Shown here piece by piece: positions 51,075 to 59,662 of a stretch of 64,000 nucleotides of DNA. The notes under the pieces were generated by a model, which was not told the origin of the DNA, made no database searches, and worked only from the letters and a program-made list of their open reading frames with translations. Both the position numbers and the translations under genes were made by a program. The DNA comes from [Clostridium] symbiosum. GTDB lineage: Bacteria; Bacillota; Clostridia; Lachnospirales; Lachnospiraceae. The stretch is taken from the NCBI GenBank assembly GCA_036419695.1, contig CP143946.1, positions 4,892,001-4,956,000 of the forward strand. Reading direction: 5' to 3'. How positions within the stretch are numbered: the stretch's first letter is position 1; every line of letters begins with the position of its first letter.

Positions 51075-52550
51075 TTATTTCGTCACCGCAATATCAAAGA
51101 ATTCCGCGCAGCCATCCTGGGCCATCAGCCCGATCTGGTAATCCGTCTCCCCGAAATAGCGGTAGGTAAATGCAATCTTTTCCCCGGCAAATATCTCTAT
51201 CATATCCCGATCAATCACCACCTTGAGGTCAATCACATCGCCGTCCTCATACGGAAACGGTTTCTCACACACCCGGATGCCGTCCGGGCCTGCGTCTTTC
51301 GGCGTTCCGATGTTGGTACAGGATGCCTCCCAGAACGGATCCACTCCCATTGGGAGGTTCAAAAGCTCGGCACGCTGCATCCCCTTGTCAAAAGCAAGAA
51401 CGATACACTGGGTCGCATCTCTGTCGGATTTAAGAAGCAGGCCGAAATGATCCGCCATATTAACCGGCTTTACCTTACAATGAAACAGGAAGCTCTCCTC
51501 TTTCACATCCACAAATCCGTAGGACAGAGTGCCGACGGAATCGAGGTAAATACACTTATCCCCATATTTTACGGATTTGCCGAGGATATCCACATAATTC
51601 CACTCCACCGGTGTACAAAATGCCTCCGCATATTCTCCCGGGAGCTTCACATCCAGTTCGCCGTCACCATTCTGGCATACCTCGTGGGGGATACAGAACT
51701 GTCCGCCCCAGTACCACTCGCCGAAATTGCTCTGCTCCGCCCGGTCGTGGGCCCATGCAAAGTAGAATCTGCGTCCCTCGTCATTGACCAGCGATTTTGC
51801 CGCATAGAACCGGCGGCCGCCGATTCCGTCCATCTTCGGCGTTCTCCACGGCCCGAACGGCGAGTCGGATACGCGGTAGATCGTGTTGACAAATTCGGAA
51901 AAACGTGAGTAGGAAAGATACCAGAGATCGCCTGTCTTATACATCTCACAGCACTCCGGGCAGTTGGTATGGAACGGCTGGTAAATCGGTCCGTAGTACT
52001 CCCAGTTGTCGAGATCCTTAGAACGGTACAGGACGATGCAGCCCCTTCTGGACGGAGGGCCTTCCTTCTTTCTTCCGGATATCAGGATCCAATAGCAGGC
52101 GTCGTCCCCGTTGTAGAAGACGTATGGGTCGCGCCAGTCCCCCACCTCATATTCTTCCTCATTGGGTATAATAATCGGGTTCTTCGGATCCTTCTCAAAA
52201 TGAATTCCGTCATCGCTCACCGCATGGCAGATTGTCTGCTCAAAATGTACATTATAATTGTAGCCCGTATAGAAAATATGGAATTTCCCTTCCCCATAGA
52301 CGGCAGCTCCGGTCCATACGCCGCAGGCGTCGGGCTCCTCACCCTCCCCCGGGTAAAGCGCGGTCCCTACTTCCTCCCAGTGCACCAGATCCTTTGATAC
52401 GGAATGCTCCCATGTGGTCCTCAGCCTCGCCGGATAAACGGTCGTTCCGGGAGGTGAGGTCAGTGAAAAAATATGATAGACGCCGTCGTGGTAGAGGGGA
52501 ATTGCATCCCCTGTCGAATCAGCCCAGCTTAATTTCCTGAAAATTTCCAT
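51075..52550 (-). CDS. GH32-like beta-fructosidase
   Basis: 491 residues, no signal peptide. It has a five-blade propeller followed by a C-terminal beta sandwich (FGLLLKSDRDATQCIVLAF, DMIEIFAGEKIAFTYR). The stabiliser motif RDP (GDWRDPYVF) and a Glu in CPECCEMY match GH32. The first blade reads WADSTGDAIPLYHDGVYHIFSL instead of the textbook WMNDPNG, so the nucleophile would be Asp15 of TGDAIP. It probably hydrolyses a fructoside or sucrose phosphate in the cytosol. The position between the ABC permease (gap 3 bp) and fructokinase supports a fructan or sucrose role. GH43/GH68-clan relatives are the alternative. Confidence 0.82.
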   Translation of the reverse strand: MEIFRKLSWADSTGDAIPLYHDGVYHIFSLTSPPGTTVYPARLRTTWEHSVSKDLVHWEEVGTALYPGEGEEPDACGVWTGAAVYGEGKFHIFYTGYNYNVHFEQTICHAVSDDGIHFEKDPKNPIIIPNEEEYEVGDWRDPYVFYNGDDACYWILISGRKKEGPPSRRGCIVLYRSKDLDNWEYYGPIYQPFHTNCPECCEMYKTGDLWYLSYSRFSEFVNTIYRVSDSPFGPWRTPKMDGIGGRRFYAAKSLVNDEGRRFYFAWAHDRAEQSNFGEWYWGGQFCIPHEVCQNGDGELDVKLPGEYAEAFCTPVEWNYVDILGKSVKYGDKCIYLDSVGTLSYGFVDVKEESFLFHCKVKPVNMADHFGLLLKSDRDATQCIVLAFDKGMQRAELLNLPMGVDPFWEASCTNIGTPKDAGPDGIRVCEKPFPYEDGDVIDLKVVIDRDMIEIFAGEKIAFTYRYFGETDYQIGLMAQDGCAEFFDIAVTK

Positions 52551-52553
52551 TTC

Positions 52554-53543
52554 TTATGCTCTCTCCTTCGCGTTTCTTATGATGCGTTTTACTACACTGT
52601 CTTTTCCCTTCTGGGTGTCGATGATGACGGCCAGAACGATAATCAGGCCCTTTACAACCAATTGCCAGAAGGAACTGAGCCCAATCAGGTTCAGGCCGTT
52701 GCTGATGATGCCGATTACCAGCGCGCCGAAAATCGTTCCCGATACGGCTCCGACGCCGCCCGTCATAGAGATTCCGCCCAGCACGCAGGCTGCGATCGCG
52801 TCCAGCTCATACCCTTCTCCGACGCCCGGCTGGCCGGAATACATTCTCGCGGAAAGGACGATACCGGCGAATGCCGCCAGAAAACCGGATATGGTAAATA
52901 CCGCAATTTCCACCTTTTTAATCGGCACGCCGGAAAGTCTGGCCGACTCCCGGTTGCCTCCGATGGCAAATATATAGGTGCCGAATTTTGTCTTGTTTAA
53001 TACAACGATAAAAATGATGATGAGAACGACCATGTAAACGACAGGAAGAGGCAGGACGCCAAATAATTTCCCTGTTCCGATTCCGGTAAATATATCGTTG
53101 GAAACCCTGATGGAACGGCCTCCCGAGTAGATGTATGCGACGCCCTTTGCCACATTCATCATGGACATGGTTACAATAAAGGCAGGCACCTTAAAGGTGG
53201 CAATGATTAAACCGTTTAAGAAACCGGCCAGCGTTCCGAGAAACAGTCCCACCGCAATCGCCGCAGCCATCGGCATTCCCTGGTTGACCATAAGCCCGGC
53301 CGTCAGGGTGCCGCACATGGCGACACAGGTGCCAACCGAGAGGTCAATCCCTCCCAGGATAATGACGAGTGTCATTCCAAGTGCGAGATACATATTATTT
53401 GATACCTGTCTGAGAACAGACAGAAGGTTGTCCGTGGTGAGGAAAACCGGTGACGCGAAGCTCAGGATAATGGAGATGATGACGAGCACTGCTATGATTC
53501 CGGAATTTCCTTTCAGCATTTTCATAAAACTGTTATTTTTCAT
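52554..53543 (-). CDS. Sugar ABC transporter permease (RbsC type)
   Basis: 329 residues, 8-10 membrane helices. LALGMTLVIILGGIDLSVGTCVAMCG and ELDAIAACVLGGISMTGGVGAVSGTIFGALVIGIISNGLNL are the hallmark segments of ribose/autoinducer-2 type permeases. It forms a homodimeric channel with the double ATPase encoded 3 bp upstream. Confidence 0.95.
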   Translation of the reverse strand: MKNNSFMKMLKGNSGIIAVLVIISIILSFASPVFLTTDNLLSVLRQVSNNMYLALGMTLVIILGGIDLSVGTCVAMCGTLTAGLMVNQGMPMAAAIAVGLFLGTLAGFLNGLIIATFKVPAFIVTMSMMNVAKGVAYIYSGGRSIRVSNDIFTGIGTGKLFGVLPLPVVYMVVLIIIFIVVLNKTKFGTYIFAIGGNRESARLSGVPIKKVEIAVFTISGFLAAFAGIVLSARMYSGQPGVGEGYELDAIAACVLGGISMTGGVGAVSGTIFGALVIGIISNGLNLIGLSSFWQLVVKGLIIVLAVIIDTQKGKDSVVKRIIRNAKERA

Positions 53544-53546
53544 ATT

Positions 53547-55040
53547 TTACACTCCCGTAGCCAATTTCATAATTCGTTCCTGTGTCAGTTCCAGATGACC
53601 AATTTCTCCCGTCTTGACGCCCTCCTTGATCACGCACACGTTGTCGCACATGTTGATGATCTCGGGAAGTTCCGAGGAGATCATGATAATCGCCATTCCC
53701 TTTTTTGCCAGCTCGTTAATAATGGAGTAAATCTCGGCTTTCGCGCCTACGTCCACGCCCCTTGTTGGTTCGTCCAGTATCAGTATTTCCGGCTTTGTCG
53801 CCAGTGCTTTTGCAATTACCACCTTCTGCTGGTTGCCGCCTGACATGCTGCCCACCGCCGCGTCAGGCGACAGAGCTTTGATATTCAGGCTCTTTATGTA
53901 TTCCTGCGTAACCGCCTCTTTCTTCGCATCGCTGAGCAGAAGGCCCCTGGCGTAGTACTTCAGGCTTGAAAGGGTCGTATTAAATACGATCGAATTAATC
54001 AGTGTAAGCCCCGTCTTCTTTCTGTCCTCCGTGACCATGGCAATTCCCTGGTTGATGGCTTCCAGGCAGTTCTTAAACCGCACATCCCGGCCGTTTAAGA
54101 TGATCCGGCCTGAATCGAAGCGGTCGGCGCCAAAGACGCAGGTCATAATCTCACTTCTTCCAGCCCCCACAAGTCCTGCAAAACCGAGTATTTCACCTTT
54201 TCTGACCCTGAAGCTGATATTTTCAAAAACGCCCTTCTTCGTCAGATTTTCCACTTCCAGAATTACACTATCCTCCCGGAGCGTATCGTAATCTCTTGTA
54301 TAATAATTCTGAAGGCTGCGGCCGACCATCATGGCCACCAGCTCGTCGGTGTCTGTTTCCTTTGTATTTACCGTTCCCACATAGGAGCCGTCCCTGATGA
54401 CCGTAATCCGATCCGACATTCTGAACAGTTCTTCCATCCTGTGGGAAATATAAATGATGCTTACCTTCTGCGCCTTCAGCCTTGTCATGGTTTCAAACAG
54501 CTTTTCCACCTCTTCGTCCGACAGGGAAGAGGTCGGCTCATCCATAACCAGGATTTTCACGTTAAATGAGCTTGCTTTCACGATTTCAACCATCTGCTGC
54601 TGGGCAATGGTCAAATCCGCAATCTTTGTGTCTGCCTCAATATCAAGTCCCAGGCTTTTTAACATTTCTCCGGCCTGACGGAGCATTTCCTTCATATCCT
54701 TAAAGCCGAACCGGTCCAGAATCTCGCGTCCCAGGAAAATATTTTCCGCCACGGTCAGGTAAGGCACCAGCACGATCTCCTGATGGATGATTCCGATTCC
54801 GTGCTCCCTGGCAGTCTGGACGTTATCTATTTCAATCTCTTTTCCGCCAATGCTTATGACGCCCCTGTCCGGTCTGTAAATTCCGCCCAGGACCTTGATA
54901 AGCGTAGACTTTCCGGCTCCGTTCTCCCCCAGCAGGGCATGGATTTCCCCTTCTCTCAGCTCAAAATGAATCCCGTTTAAAGCGTGGACTCCACCGAAGC
55001 TTTTTGATATGTCTGTCATCTTTAATACAATGTTTTCCAC
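53547..55040 (-). CDS. Sugar ABC transporter ATP-binding protein (RbsA type)
   Basis: 497 residues from a GTG at 55040, with AGGTGA upstream; the residues further upstream lack an RBS. Two ABC cassettes: the first has Walker A GENGAGKST, LTIAQQQM in place of the usual LSGGQ signature and Walker B ILVMDEPTSS; the second has the degenerate A-loop GLVGAGRSE, MSGGNQQK and LILDEPTRGVD. This asymmetry is normal for RbsA/MglA. It drives uptake of a monosaccharide. An RNA hairpin (55064-55090) lies just upstream. Confidence 0.95.
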   Translation of the reverse strand: MENIVLKMTDISKSFGGVHALNGIHFELREGEIHALLGENGAGKSTLIKVLGGIYRPDRGVISIGGKEIEIDNVQTAREHGIGIIHQEIVLVPYLTVAENIFLGREILDRFGFKDMKEMLRQAGEMLKSLGLDIEADTKIADLTIAQQQMVEIVKASSFNVKILVMDEPTSSLSDEEVEKLFETMTRLKAQKVSIIYISHRMEELFRMSDRITVIRDGSYVGTVNTKETDTDELVAMMVGRSLQNYYTRDYDTLREDSVILEVENLTKKGVFENISFRVRKGEILGFAGLVGAGRSEIMTCVFGADRFDSGRIILNGRDVRFKNCLEAINQGIAMVTEDRKKTGLTLINSIVFNTTLSSLKYYARGLLLSDAKKEAVTQEYIKSLNIKALSPDAAVGSMSGGNQQKVVIAKALATKPEILILDEPTRGVDVGAKAEIYSIINELAKKGMAIIMISSELPEIINMCDNVCVIKEGVKTGEIGHLELTQERIMKLATGV

Positions 55041-55063
55041 TCGCTCACCTGCATTTCTGAAAA

Positions 55064-55090
55064 CAGGCACTTCCGTTAGAGAAGCGCCTG
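55064..55090 (-). other. Intercistronic hairpin between binding-protein and ATPase genes
   Basis: CAGGCACTTC pairs with GAAGCGCCTG around CGTTAGA. Stems in this position often stabilise the upstream binding-protein mRNA and lower downstream expression. Confidence 0.7.
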
Positions 55091-55129
55091 CTGTGTCATA
55101 CTGTTACTTCCGCAGTATTAAACCGTAAT

Positions 55130-56158
55130 TTACTGCCAATCTTTCAATGTCGCCTCTGCTTTCTCTTTGTCAACCAGGAAAGAAGGTAACAGGATTTCTT
55201 TTTCAATTTCGCCGCCGGCTAAAAGTGTTTCCGCCTTTTCAAATGCCGTTTCTGCGATGCCAATCGGAACCTGTGCCGCAACTGCGGTGAAGGAACCGTC
55301 CAGGATTGCCGCCTTGCCGTCCGGAGATGCGTCGATGGAGTAAACGCCGATATCCGTCTTTCCGGATGCCTTGATGGCGGCTGCAGCGCCGAGGGCCGAC
55401 GGGTCGTTGATACAGAAGAATGCGTTGATGCCCGGGTTGGCCTGGATAATATCCTCTGCAATCGGCATGGAAATATCAAGCGCCGCCGCGCCGTCCTGCT
55501 GTGCGACAATCTCAAATTTATCCTTTGCATCACCGAGGCCGTCCATAAAGCCGGCCACGCGGTTTACGCATGATTCATTGGATGGGAAATCCAGAATGGC
55601 AATTTTTGCTCCGTCGGGATAATCCGCTGCCATCTGCTGTCCTACTAAGGTACCCGCATTATAGGCGTCGGTGGCAATTACGGTTTCCACTAAATCTAAA
55701 TCATCATCGATCACCGGGGTATCCACATTGAGGATCGGGATGTTTTTCTCATGTATCTGCTCAAGGCCCTGTCTGATACCTGCGGAATCAACCGGAATTA
55801 CAAACACTGCGTCGAAGTTCTGGTTTGCCACATCGGCCATCTGGGATAACTGGGTATTTAAATCATAGTCCGGGTCAAGACACACATAACTGTACCCCTT
55901 TTCATTGCAAAGCTTTTTAAATGTGTCGTTCATTGCCGCCTGGAATGTATTGTTCTGTGTATTAGGAAGAAATGCAAATTTATAGGATGCCGTCCCCTCT
56001 GCGCTCTCGGTTCCTTCCGTTCCTGCCGCTTCAGAAGCTGCTCCCTCTGTCTTTGCTTCTGCCGCCGGAGTCTCTGTCTTATTTCCCGATCCGCCGCATC
56101 CGGCCAGTGTTGCCGCCAGCATTGTGAATGCCATCACCTTCGCGATTGTTTTCTTCAT
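55130..56158 (-). CDS. Sugar ABC transporter substrate-binding lipoprotein (RbsB type)
   Basis: 342 residues. Signal peptide with lipobox LAGC, Cys21 lipidated, then a Glu/Ala/Thr linker to ~55. The type 1 periplasmic-binding fold follows (YKFAFLPNTQNNTFQAAMNDTFKKLC; DAVFVIPVDSAGIRQGLEQIHEKNIPILNVDTPV; FCINDPSALGAAAAIKASG). It captures a monosaccharide, probably fructose or a similar pentose/hexose, for the RbsA/RbsC-type proteins downstream. First gene of the operon under the promoter at 56232-56260. The second sensor of the divergent LacI protein is of the same fold. Confidence 0.94.
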   Translation of the reverse strand: MKKTIAKVMAFTMLAATLAGCGGSGNKTETPAAEAKTEGAASEAAGTEGTESAEGTASYKFAFLPNTQNNTFQAAMNDTFKKLCNEKGYSYVCLDPDYDLNTQLSQMADVANQNFDAVFVIPVDSAGIRQGLEQIHEKNIPILNVDTPVIDDDLDLVETVIATDAYNAGTLVGQQMAADYPDGAKIAILDFPSNESCVNRVAGFMDGLGDAKDKFEIVAQQDGAAALDISMPIAEDIIQANPGINAFFCINDPSALGAAAAIKASGKTDIGVYSIDASPDGKAAILDGSFTAVAAQVPIGIAETAFEKAETLLAGGEIEKEILLPSFLVDKEKAEATLKDWQ

Positions 56159-56222
56159 TTTTATATCCTCCTCTTTGGTTGACTTCTTACATTTACTGCA
56201 TTAAGCTTTGCGCGCCGCTTTG

Positions 56223-56260
56223 TTTACGTAAATGATATCATTGTAGTCTGACAGCGTCAA
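56223..56260 (-). promoter_or_regulatory. Promoter and LacI-type operator for the sugar operon
   Basis: Minus strand TTGACG (56255-56260), 17-bp spacer, TATCAT (56232-56237). The palindrome TTTACGTAAA (56223-56232) abuts the -10 box on the downstream side, where a bound repressor would block transcription start. Confidence 0.8.
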
Positions 56261-56337
56261 CGGTTTTTATAATATTCTGCGTTTTCAACAGGAATGTTTT
56301 GTGCATTTTGTGCTAATATGATAAAGCAAATTCATTT

Positions 56338-56347
56338 TTTACGTAAA
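56338..56347. promoter_or_regulatory. Central LacI-type operator
   Basis: A second exact TTTACGTAAA in the divergent region, 106 bp from the first and 128 bp from the third; spacing allows looping between sites. The rest of 56159-56504 is AT-rich leader sequence. Confidence 0.7.
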
Positions 56348-56436
56348 TTATAGCCACATTCACCGTTTTACTTCTATTTTTTACCATTATCATTTATAAA
56401 AATTTCGCTCTTCCCCTCCACTCCCCCGAATAGAAT

Positions 56437-56484
56437 TTGACTTTGTTTTTATAAATTGATATAGTATAAGTGAATTTACGTAAA
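56437..56484 (+). promoter_or_regulatory. Promoter and operator of the LacI-type regulator gene
   Basis: TTGACT (56437-56442), 17-bp spacer, TATAGT (56460-56465), and a third exact TTTACGTAAA at 56475-56484 over the expected transcription start. This suggests autorepression. Confidence 0.8.
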
Positions 56485-56504
56485 CAACAGGGGAGGGATT
56501 TTAC

Positions 56505-58517
56505 ATGGCTACAACGATCAAGGATGTTGCGGAAAAAGCCGGGGTCTCGATTGCAACCGTCTCTCATGTCATAAACGGAACACGATACGTGAAACCCGAG
56601 CTGACAAAAAAGGTTCTGCAGGCTATCCGCGATACGAATTATCAGGTGAAAGCGCAGAAAAAGCCCGGCACTGCCAAGATAGGTGAAAAGTCCGTCATAG
56701 CCGTCGTAATTCCCAATGTGGGCGGCTCCTTATTTACCAGGATTATTACCTGCATCACGGAGCTTTGTGAGTCCAAAGGATATTCGGTATCCATCTATCT
56801 GACCTTCGATGATATTGCCTCCGAAAAGCGGATTCTGGAAAACCTGATGAGCAGCCGCCAAACCGCCGGAATTATACTTGCCCCCTCCGGCCAGGACAGC
56901 CGGTACTATCAGAAGATAAGACAGCGGGGTATGCCGCTTGTCTGCATTGAGCGCACAGTCTCGGACCACTCCATCTCCTGCGTAGTGGCCGACAGCAAGA
57001 GCATCATTTATAAGGGAACACAGACCCTTCTCAACAGCGGCCACAAGAGGATCGGCATCCTGATGTCGGACAGGGAGATTTCCACGGTCAATGAGCAGTT
57101 AACCGGTTTCCTCGACGCCATGTACGATGCAGGCGTACACTGTGACGACACCAACATTGTCAAAATGAATCTGTACAATAATAAGGACTGCGAACGGGCC
57201 ATCATCAGCCATTATGAGAATTTCAAACCAACGGCCTATATTGCCTGTGGCAACCGGATTACACTGATTCTGATTTCTACTCTGCAGCAGCTTGCCGTCG
57301 ACATACCCGAGCAGTTATCCGTCATCGGTTTCAGTGATGAATCATGGTGCCACCTCTTCGGCACGCCACTCACAACATTCTCCCACGACTGCCACAGAAT
57401 GGCTGAGAATGCGCTGAGGCTCCTGTTTGAACAGATAAACGGAGTTACCGCGGTGGAGGAAGTACATATTCCGTCTCTTTTAGAAATCAGGAAGTCCGTC
57501 AAGATGATCGGTAAGGGGCCGTACGGTGAAACCACCGTTTCCCCCGACAATCTGGATTTGACCCCATCTGAGGTAAAGGAACTACAGGAGCGCAAATACA
57601 GGGTGGGCGTCTCCTTCCACTACGGCAACACCCAGTGGGCCGCCATGCACGAAAAGGGACTGCGCTATATTCTGTCCCGGTGCGGCATCAACATTGTTTC
57701 CGTCACCGACTCCAATTTTGACCCGAACCTCCAGGCAATCCAGCTCGAGAGCCTGCGGATGCAGGGGGTGGACGCCATCGTTGCGATTCCGGTAGACGAT
57801 ACGGCCACCGCCAACAAATTCCGTCAGCTCTCCAAGGAGACGAAACTGATTTTTATCAGCAATGTCCCGGACGGGATGAGCAAGGGGGATTACTATTCCC
57901 TCGTTTCCACCAATGAACGTGAAAACGGGCGGGGCGGAGCCGTGCTCCTGGGGGAACACTTCAAGAAGGAAGAGAATGTCGTGGTCGGTTTCATCGTGCA
58001 CGGAAGCAAATTCCTCGGAACCTATCTGAGGGACATGATTGCGGAACAGACGATACGGGAGGAATATCCGAATATCACAATCGTGGAATCGGAACCGTTT
58101 TACCAGATAGAAAATGCCTATGCAGTGGCAAAAAAGATGATTCTCGCCCACCCGGAAATCAAGGGACTCTATGTTTCCTGGGAAGGCCCTGCTCTCGGAG
58201 TCATCCGGGCGATGCGGGAACTGAACCGCTGCGATATTAAGATTGTGACCTTTGATTTAGATTATGAGATAGCAAGAATCCTGGCCGATGAGGATATCGT
58301 GCTCGGCCTGAGCGCGCAGAAGGCCTACGACCAGGGCGTCGCCGCAGGCCAGGCTACCGCCAAGGCGCTGCTGAACCAGAGGGGATATGAGTATATCGGG
58401 ATCTCCCCCTGTGTTGTGGAGCGGAAAAATCTCCTGTCGGCCTGGAAGGAAGTTATGCATGAGAATGCGCCGGATGAGCTGGCTAAGACGTTGAAGAATG
58501 AGTTGTCGAAGGAGTAG
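56505..58517 (+). CDS. LacI-family regulator with two periplasmic-binding-type sensor domains
   Basis: 670 residues, about twice the family norm of 340. Residues 3-50 are a LacI HTH (IKDVAEKAGVSIATVSHVINGTRYVKPELTKKV). Residues ~60-345 are the usual sensor (VIAVVIPNVGGSLFTRIITC; VDIPEQLSVIGFSDESWCHLFGTPLTTF). After a short linker a second complete type 1 binding fold spans ~365-650 (RVGVSFHYGNTQWAAMHEKGL; MQGVDAIVAIPVDDTATANKFRQL), similar to RbsB proteins. It presumably represses the divergent sugar operon and itself through TTTACGTAAA sites, responding to two ligands. GGGGAGG precedes the ATG. Confidence 0.92.
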   Translation: MATTIKDVAEKAGVSIATVSHVINGTRYVKPELTKKVLQAIRDTNYQVKAQKKPGTAKIGEKSVIAVVIPNVGGSLFTRIITCITELCESKGYSVSIYLTFDDIASEKRILENLMSSRQTAGIILAPSGQDSRYYQKIRQRGMPLVCIERTVSDHSISCVVADSKSIIYKGTQTLLNSGHKRIGILMSDREISTVNEQLTGFLDAMYDAGVHCDDTNIVKMNLYNNKDCERAIISHYENFKPTAYIACGNRITLILISTLQQLAVDIPEQLSVIGFSDESWCHLFGTPLTTFSHDCHRMAENALRLLFEQINGVTAVEEVHIPSLLEIRKSVKMIGKGPYGETTVSPDNLDLTPSEVKELQERKYRVGVSFHYGNTQWAAMHEKGLRYILSRCGINIVSVTDSNFDPNLQAIQLESLRMQGVDAIVAIPVDDTATANKFRQLSKETKLIFISNVPDGMSKGDYYSLVSTNERENGRGGAVLLGEHFKKEENVVVGFIVHGSKFLGTYLRDMIAEQTIREEYPNITIVESEPFYQIENAYAVAKKMILAHPEIKGLYVSWEGPALGVIRAMRELNRCDIKIVTFDLDYEIARILADEDIVLGLSAQKAYDQGVAAGQATAKALLNQRGYEYIGISPCVVERKNLLSAWKEVMHENAPDELAKTLKNELSKE

Positions 58518-58524
58518 GAGAAAT

Positions 58525-58616
58525 AGTGGTGAGACTTCAGTCCCGTGGGAATTTTGTGGTGTAGGCAGGGAATACGGAAGAACGAAAGCTCCTGCGGTAA
58601 CCGCTTACCATAAGGG
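58525..58616 (+). repeat. Family 1 element, left-half fragment G
   Basis: GTGAGACTTCAGTCCCG followed by GGAATACGGAAGAACGAAAG and CTCCTGCGGTAACCGCTTACC corresponds to the left third of copy A, then stops where a separate hairpin begins (58617). The right half is missing. Confidence 0.7.
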
Positions 58617-58897
58617 AAATCCCGTGTACTGGCATACACGGGATTTCAGCTTGTCGACAAACTATATTTTCTTTATATCAGGAGTTTGAGGGTGTAACCC
58701 TCATTTCAAATCACGTAGGTGGAATTCAGTTCCGCCGTAGTGCTGAACTGCCGATTTCTAGGGGCTTTAGCCCTTGCGCGAGGAAATCGGCAGTTCTTCC
58801 TTCGGTGACTAGAATTTATGGCGTTATGCCATAAATTCTACAGAGTGGCGACTTTGTCGACACTCTAAAATCCCGTGTACTGGCATACACGGGATTT
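58617..58897. repeat. Hairpin cluster flanked by two identical 30-bp palindromes
   Basis: The same 30-bp hairpin (AAATCCCGTGTA / TACACGGGATTT, loop CTGGCA) occurs at 58617-58646 and 58868-58897. Between them lie family 2 copy 2, a perfect hairpin AGAATTTATGGC/GCCATAAATTCT (about 58811-58839) and GAGTGTCGAC-type stem (about 58843-58866). At least seven stems occur in 281 bp, between the convergent ends of the LacI-type and response-regulator genes. Confidence 0.85.
58655..58802 (+). repeat. Family 2 three-hairpin repeat, copy 2
   Basis: About 95% identical to 47913-48059. The differences fall mostly in loops or keep pairing possible (e.g. the C/T changes in the inner GGGGC-TTAGCCC part). It has the same orientation relative to the plus strand. 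Confidence 0.85.
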
Positions 58898-58972
58898 CGC
58901 TTTGTGTCCAAATGGACATACTTAACTTCCTAGCTAAGATTATTCTACACCAAATATCATGTAATGTCAATA

Positions 58973-59662
58973 TCACACCTTAAACCGATATCCTACACCC
59001 CAGATCGTCTCAATATACTGCGGCTTTGCAGTATTGAATTCTATCTTCTCCCTTATTTTTTTAATATGCACCGTAACGGTTGCAATATCTCCCAGGGATT
59101 CCATATCCCAGATCTTACTGAAGAGTTCTTCCTTCGTAAACACGTGGTTCGGGTTCTGGGCAAGGAAGGCCAGAAGGTCGAATTCCTTCGTGGTGAAATT
59201 CTTCTCTTCCCCGTTAATATAAACGCGCCTTGCCGTCTTGTCGATCTTTAAACCCCTGATTTCTATAATCTCGTTCTCCGGAGTTCCGCTGCCAATCAGG
59301 CGCTCGTATCTTGCCATATGGGCTTTAACCCTGGCCACCATCTCACTCGGGCTGAAGGGCTTTGTAATGTAATCGTCGGCGCCCAGGCCCAGGCCTCTTA
59401 TCTTGTCTATATCGTCTTTCTTTGCCGAAACCATGATAATCGGAGTATTCTTCACCTCGCGGACTTTCTTGCAAATCTCAAAACCATCCATACCGGGAAG
59501 CATCAGATCCAGAATCAGCAGATCAAAATCTTCTTCCAGGCCCCGTTTCAGTCCTGATTCCCCGTTGTTCTCCATCTCTACTTCAAAACCGGAGAGTTCC
59601 AGATAATCCTTCTCAAGCTCCGCGATGCTCTCTTCGTCTTCAACAATTAAAATTCTGCTCAT
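58973..59662 (-). CDS. OmpR-family response regulator
   Basis: 229 residues. The receiver has VEDEE, phospho-acceptor Asp in LLILDLMLPGMDG, Ser in IIMVSAKKDD and Lys in DDYITKPFSPSE; the winged helix reads FTTKEFDLLAFLAQNPNHVFTKEELFSKIW and VHIKKIREKIE. It overlaps the kinase start by 4 bp, in the order kinase then regulator. Confidence 0.94.
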   Translation of the reverse strand: MSRILIVEDEESIAELEKDYLELSGFEVEMENNGESGLKRGLEEDFDLLILDLMLPGMDGFEICKKVREVKNTPIIMVSAKKDDIDKIRGLGLGADDYITKPFSPSEMVARVKAHMARYERLIGSGTPENEIIEIRGLKIDKTARRVYINGEEKNFTTKEFDLLAFLAQNPNHVFTKEELFSKIWDMESLGDIATVTVHIKKIREKIEFNTAKPQYIETIWGVGYRFKV

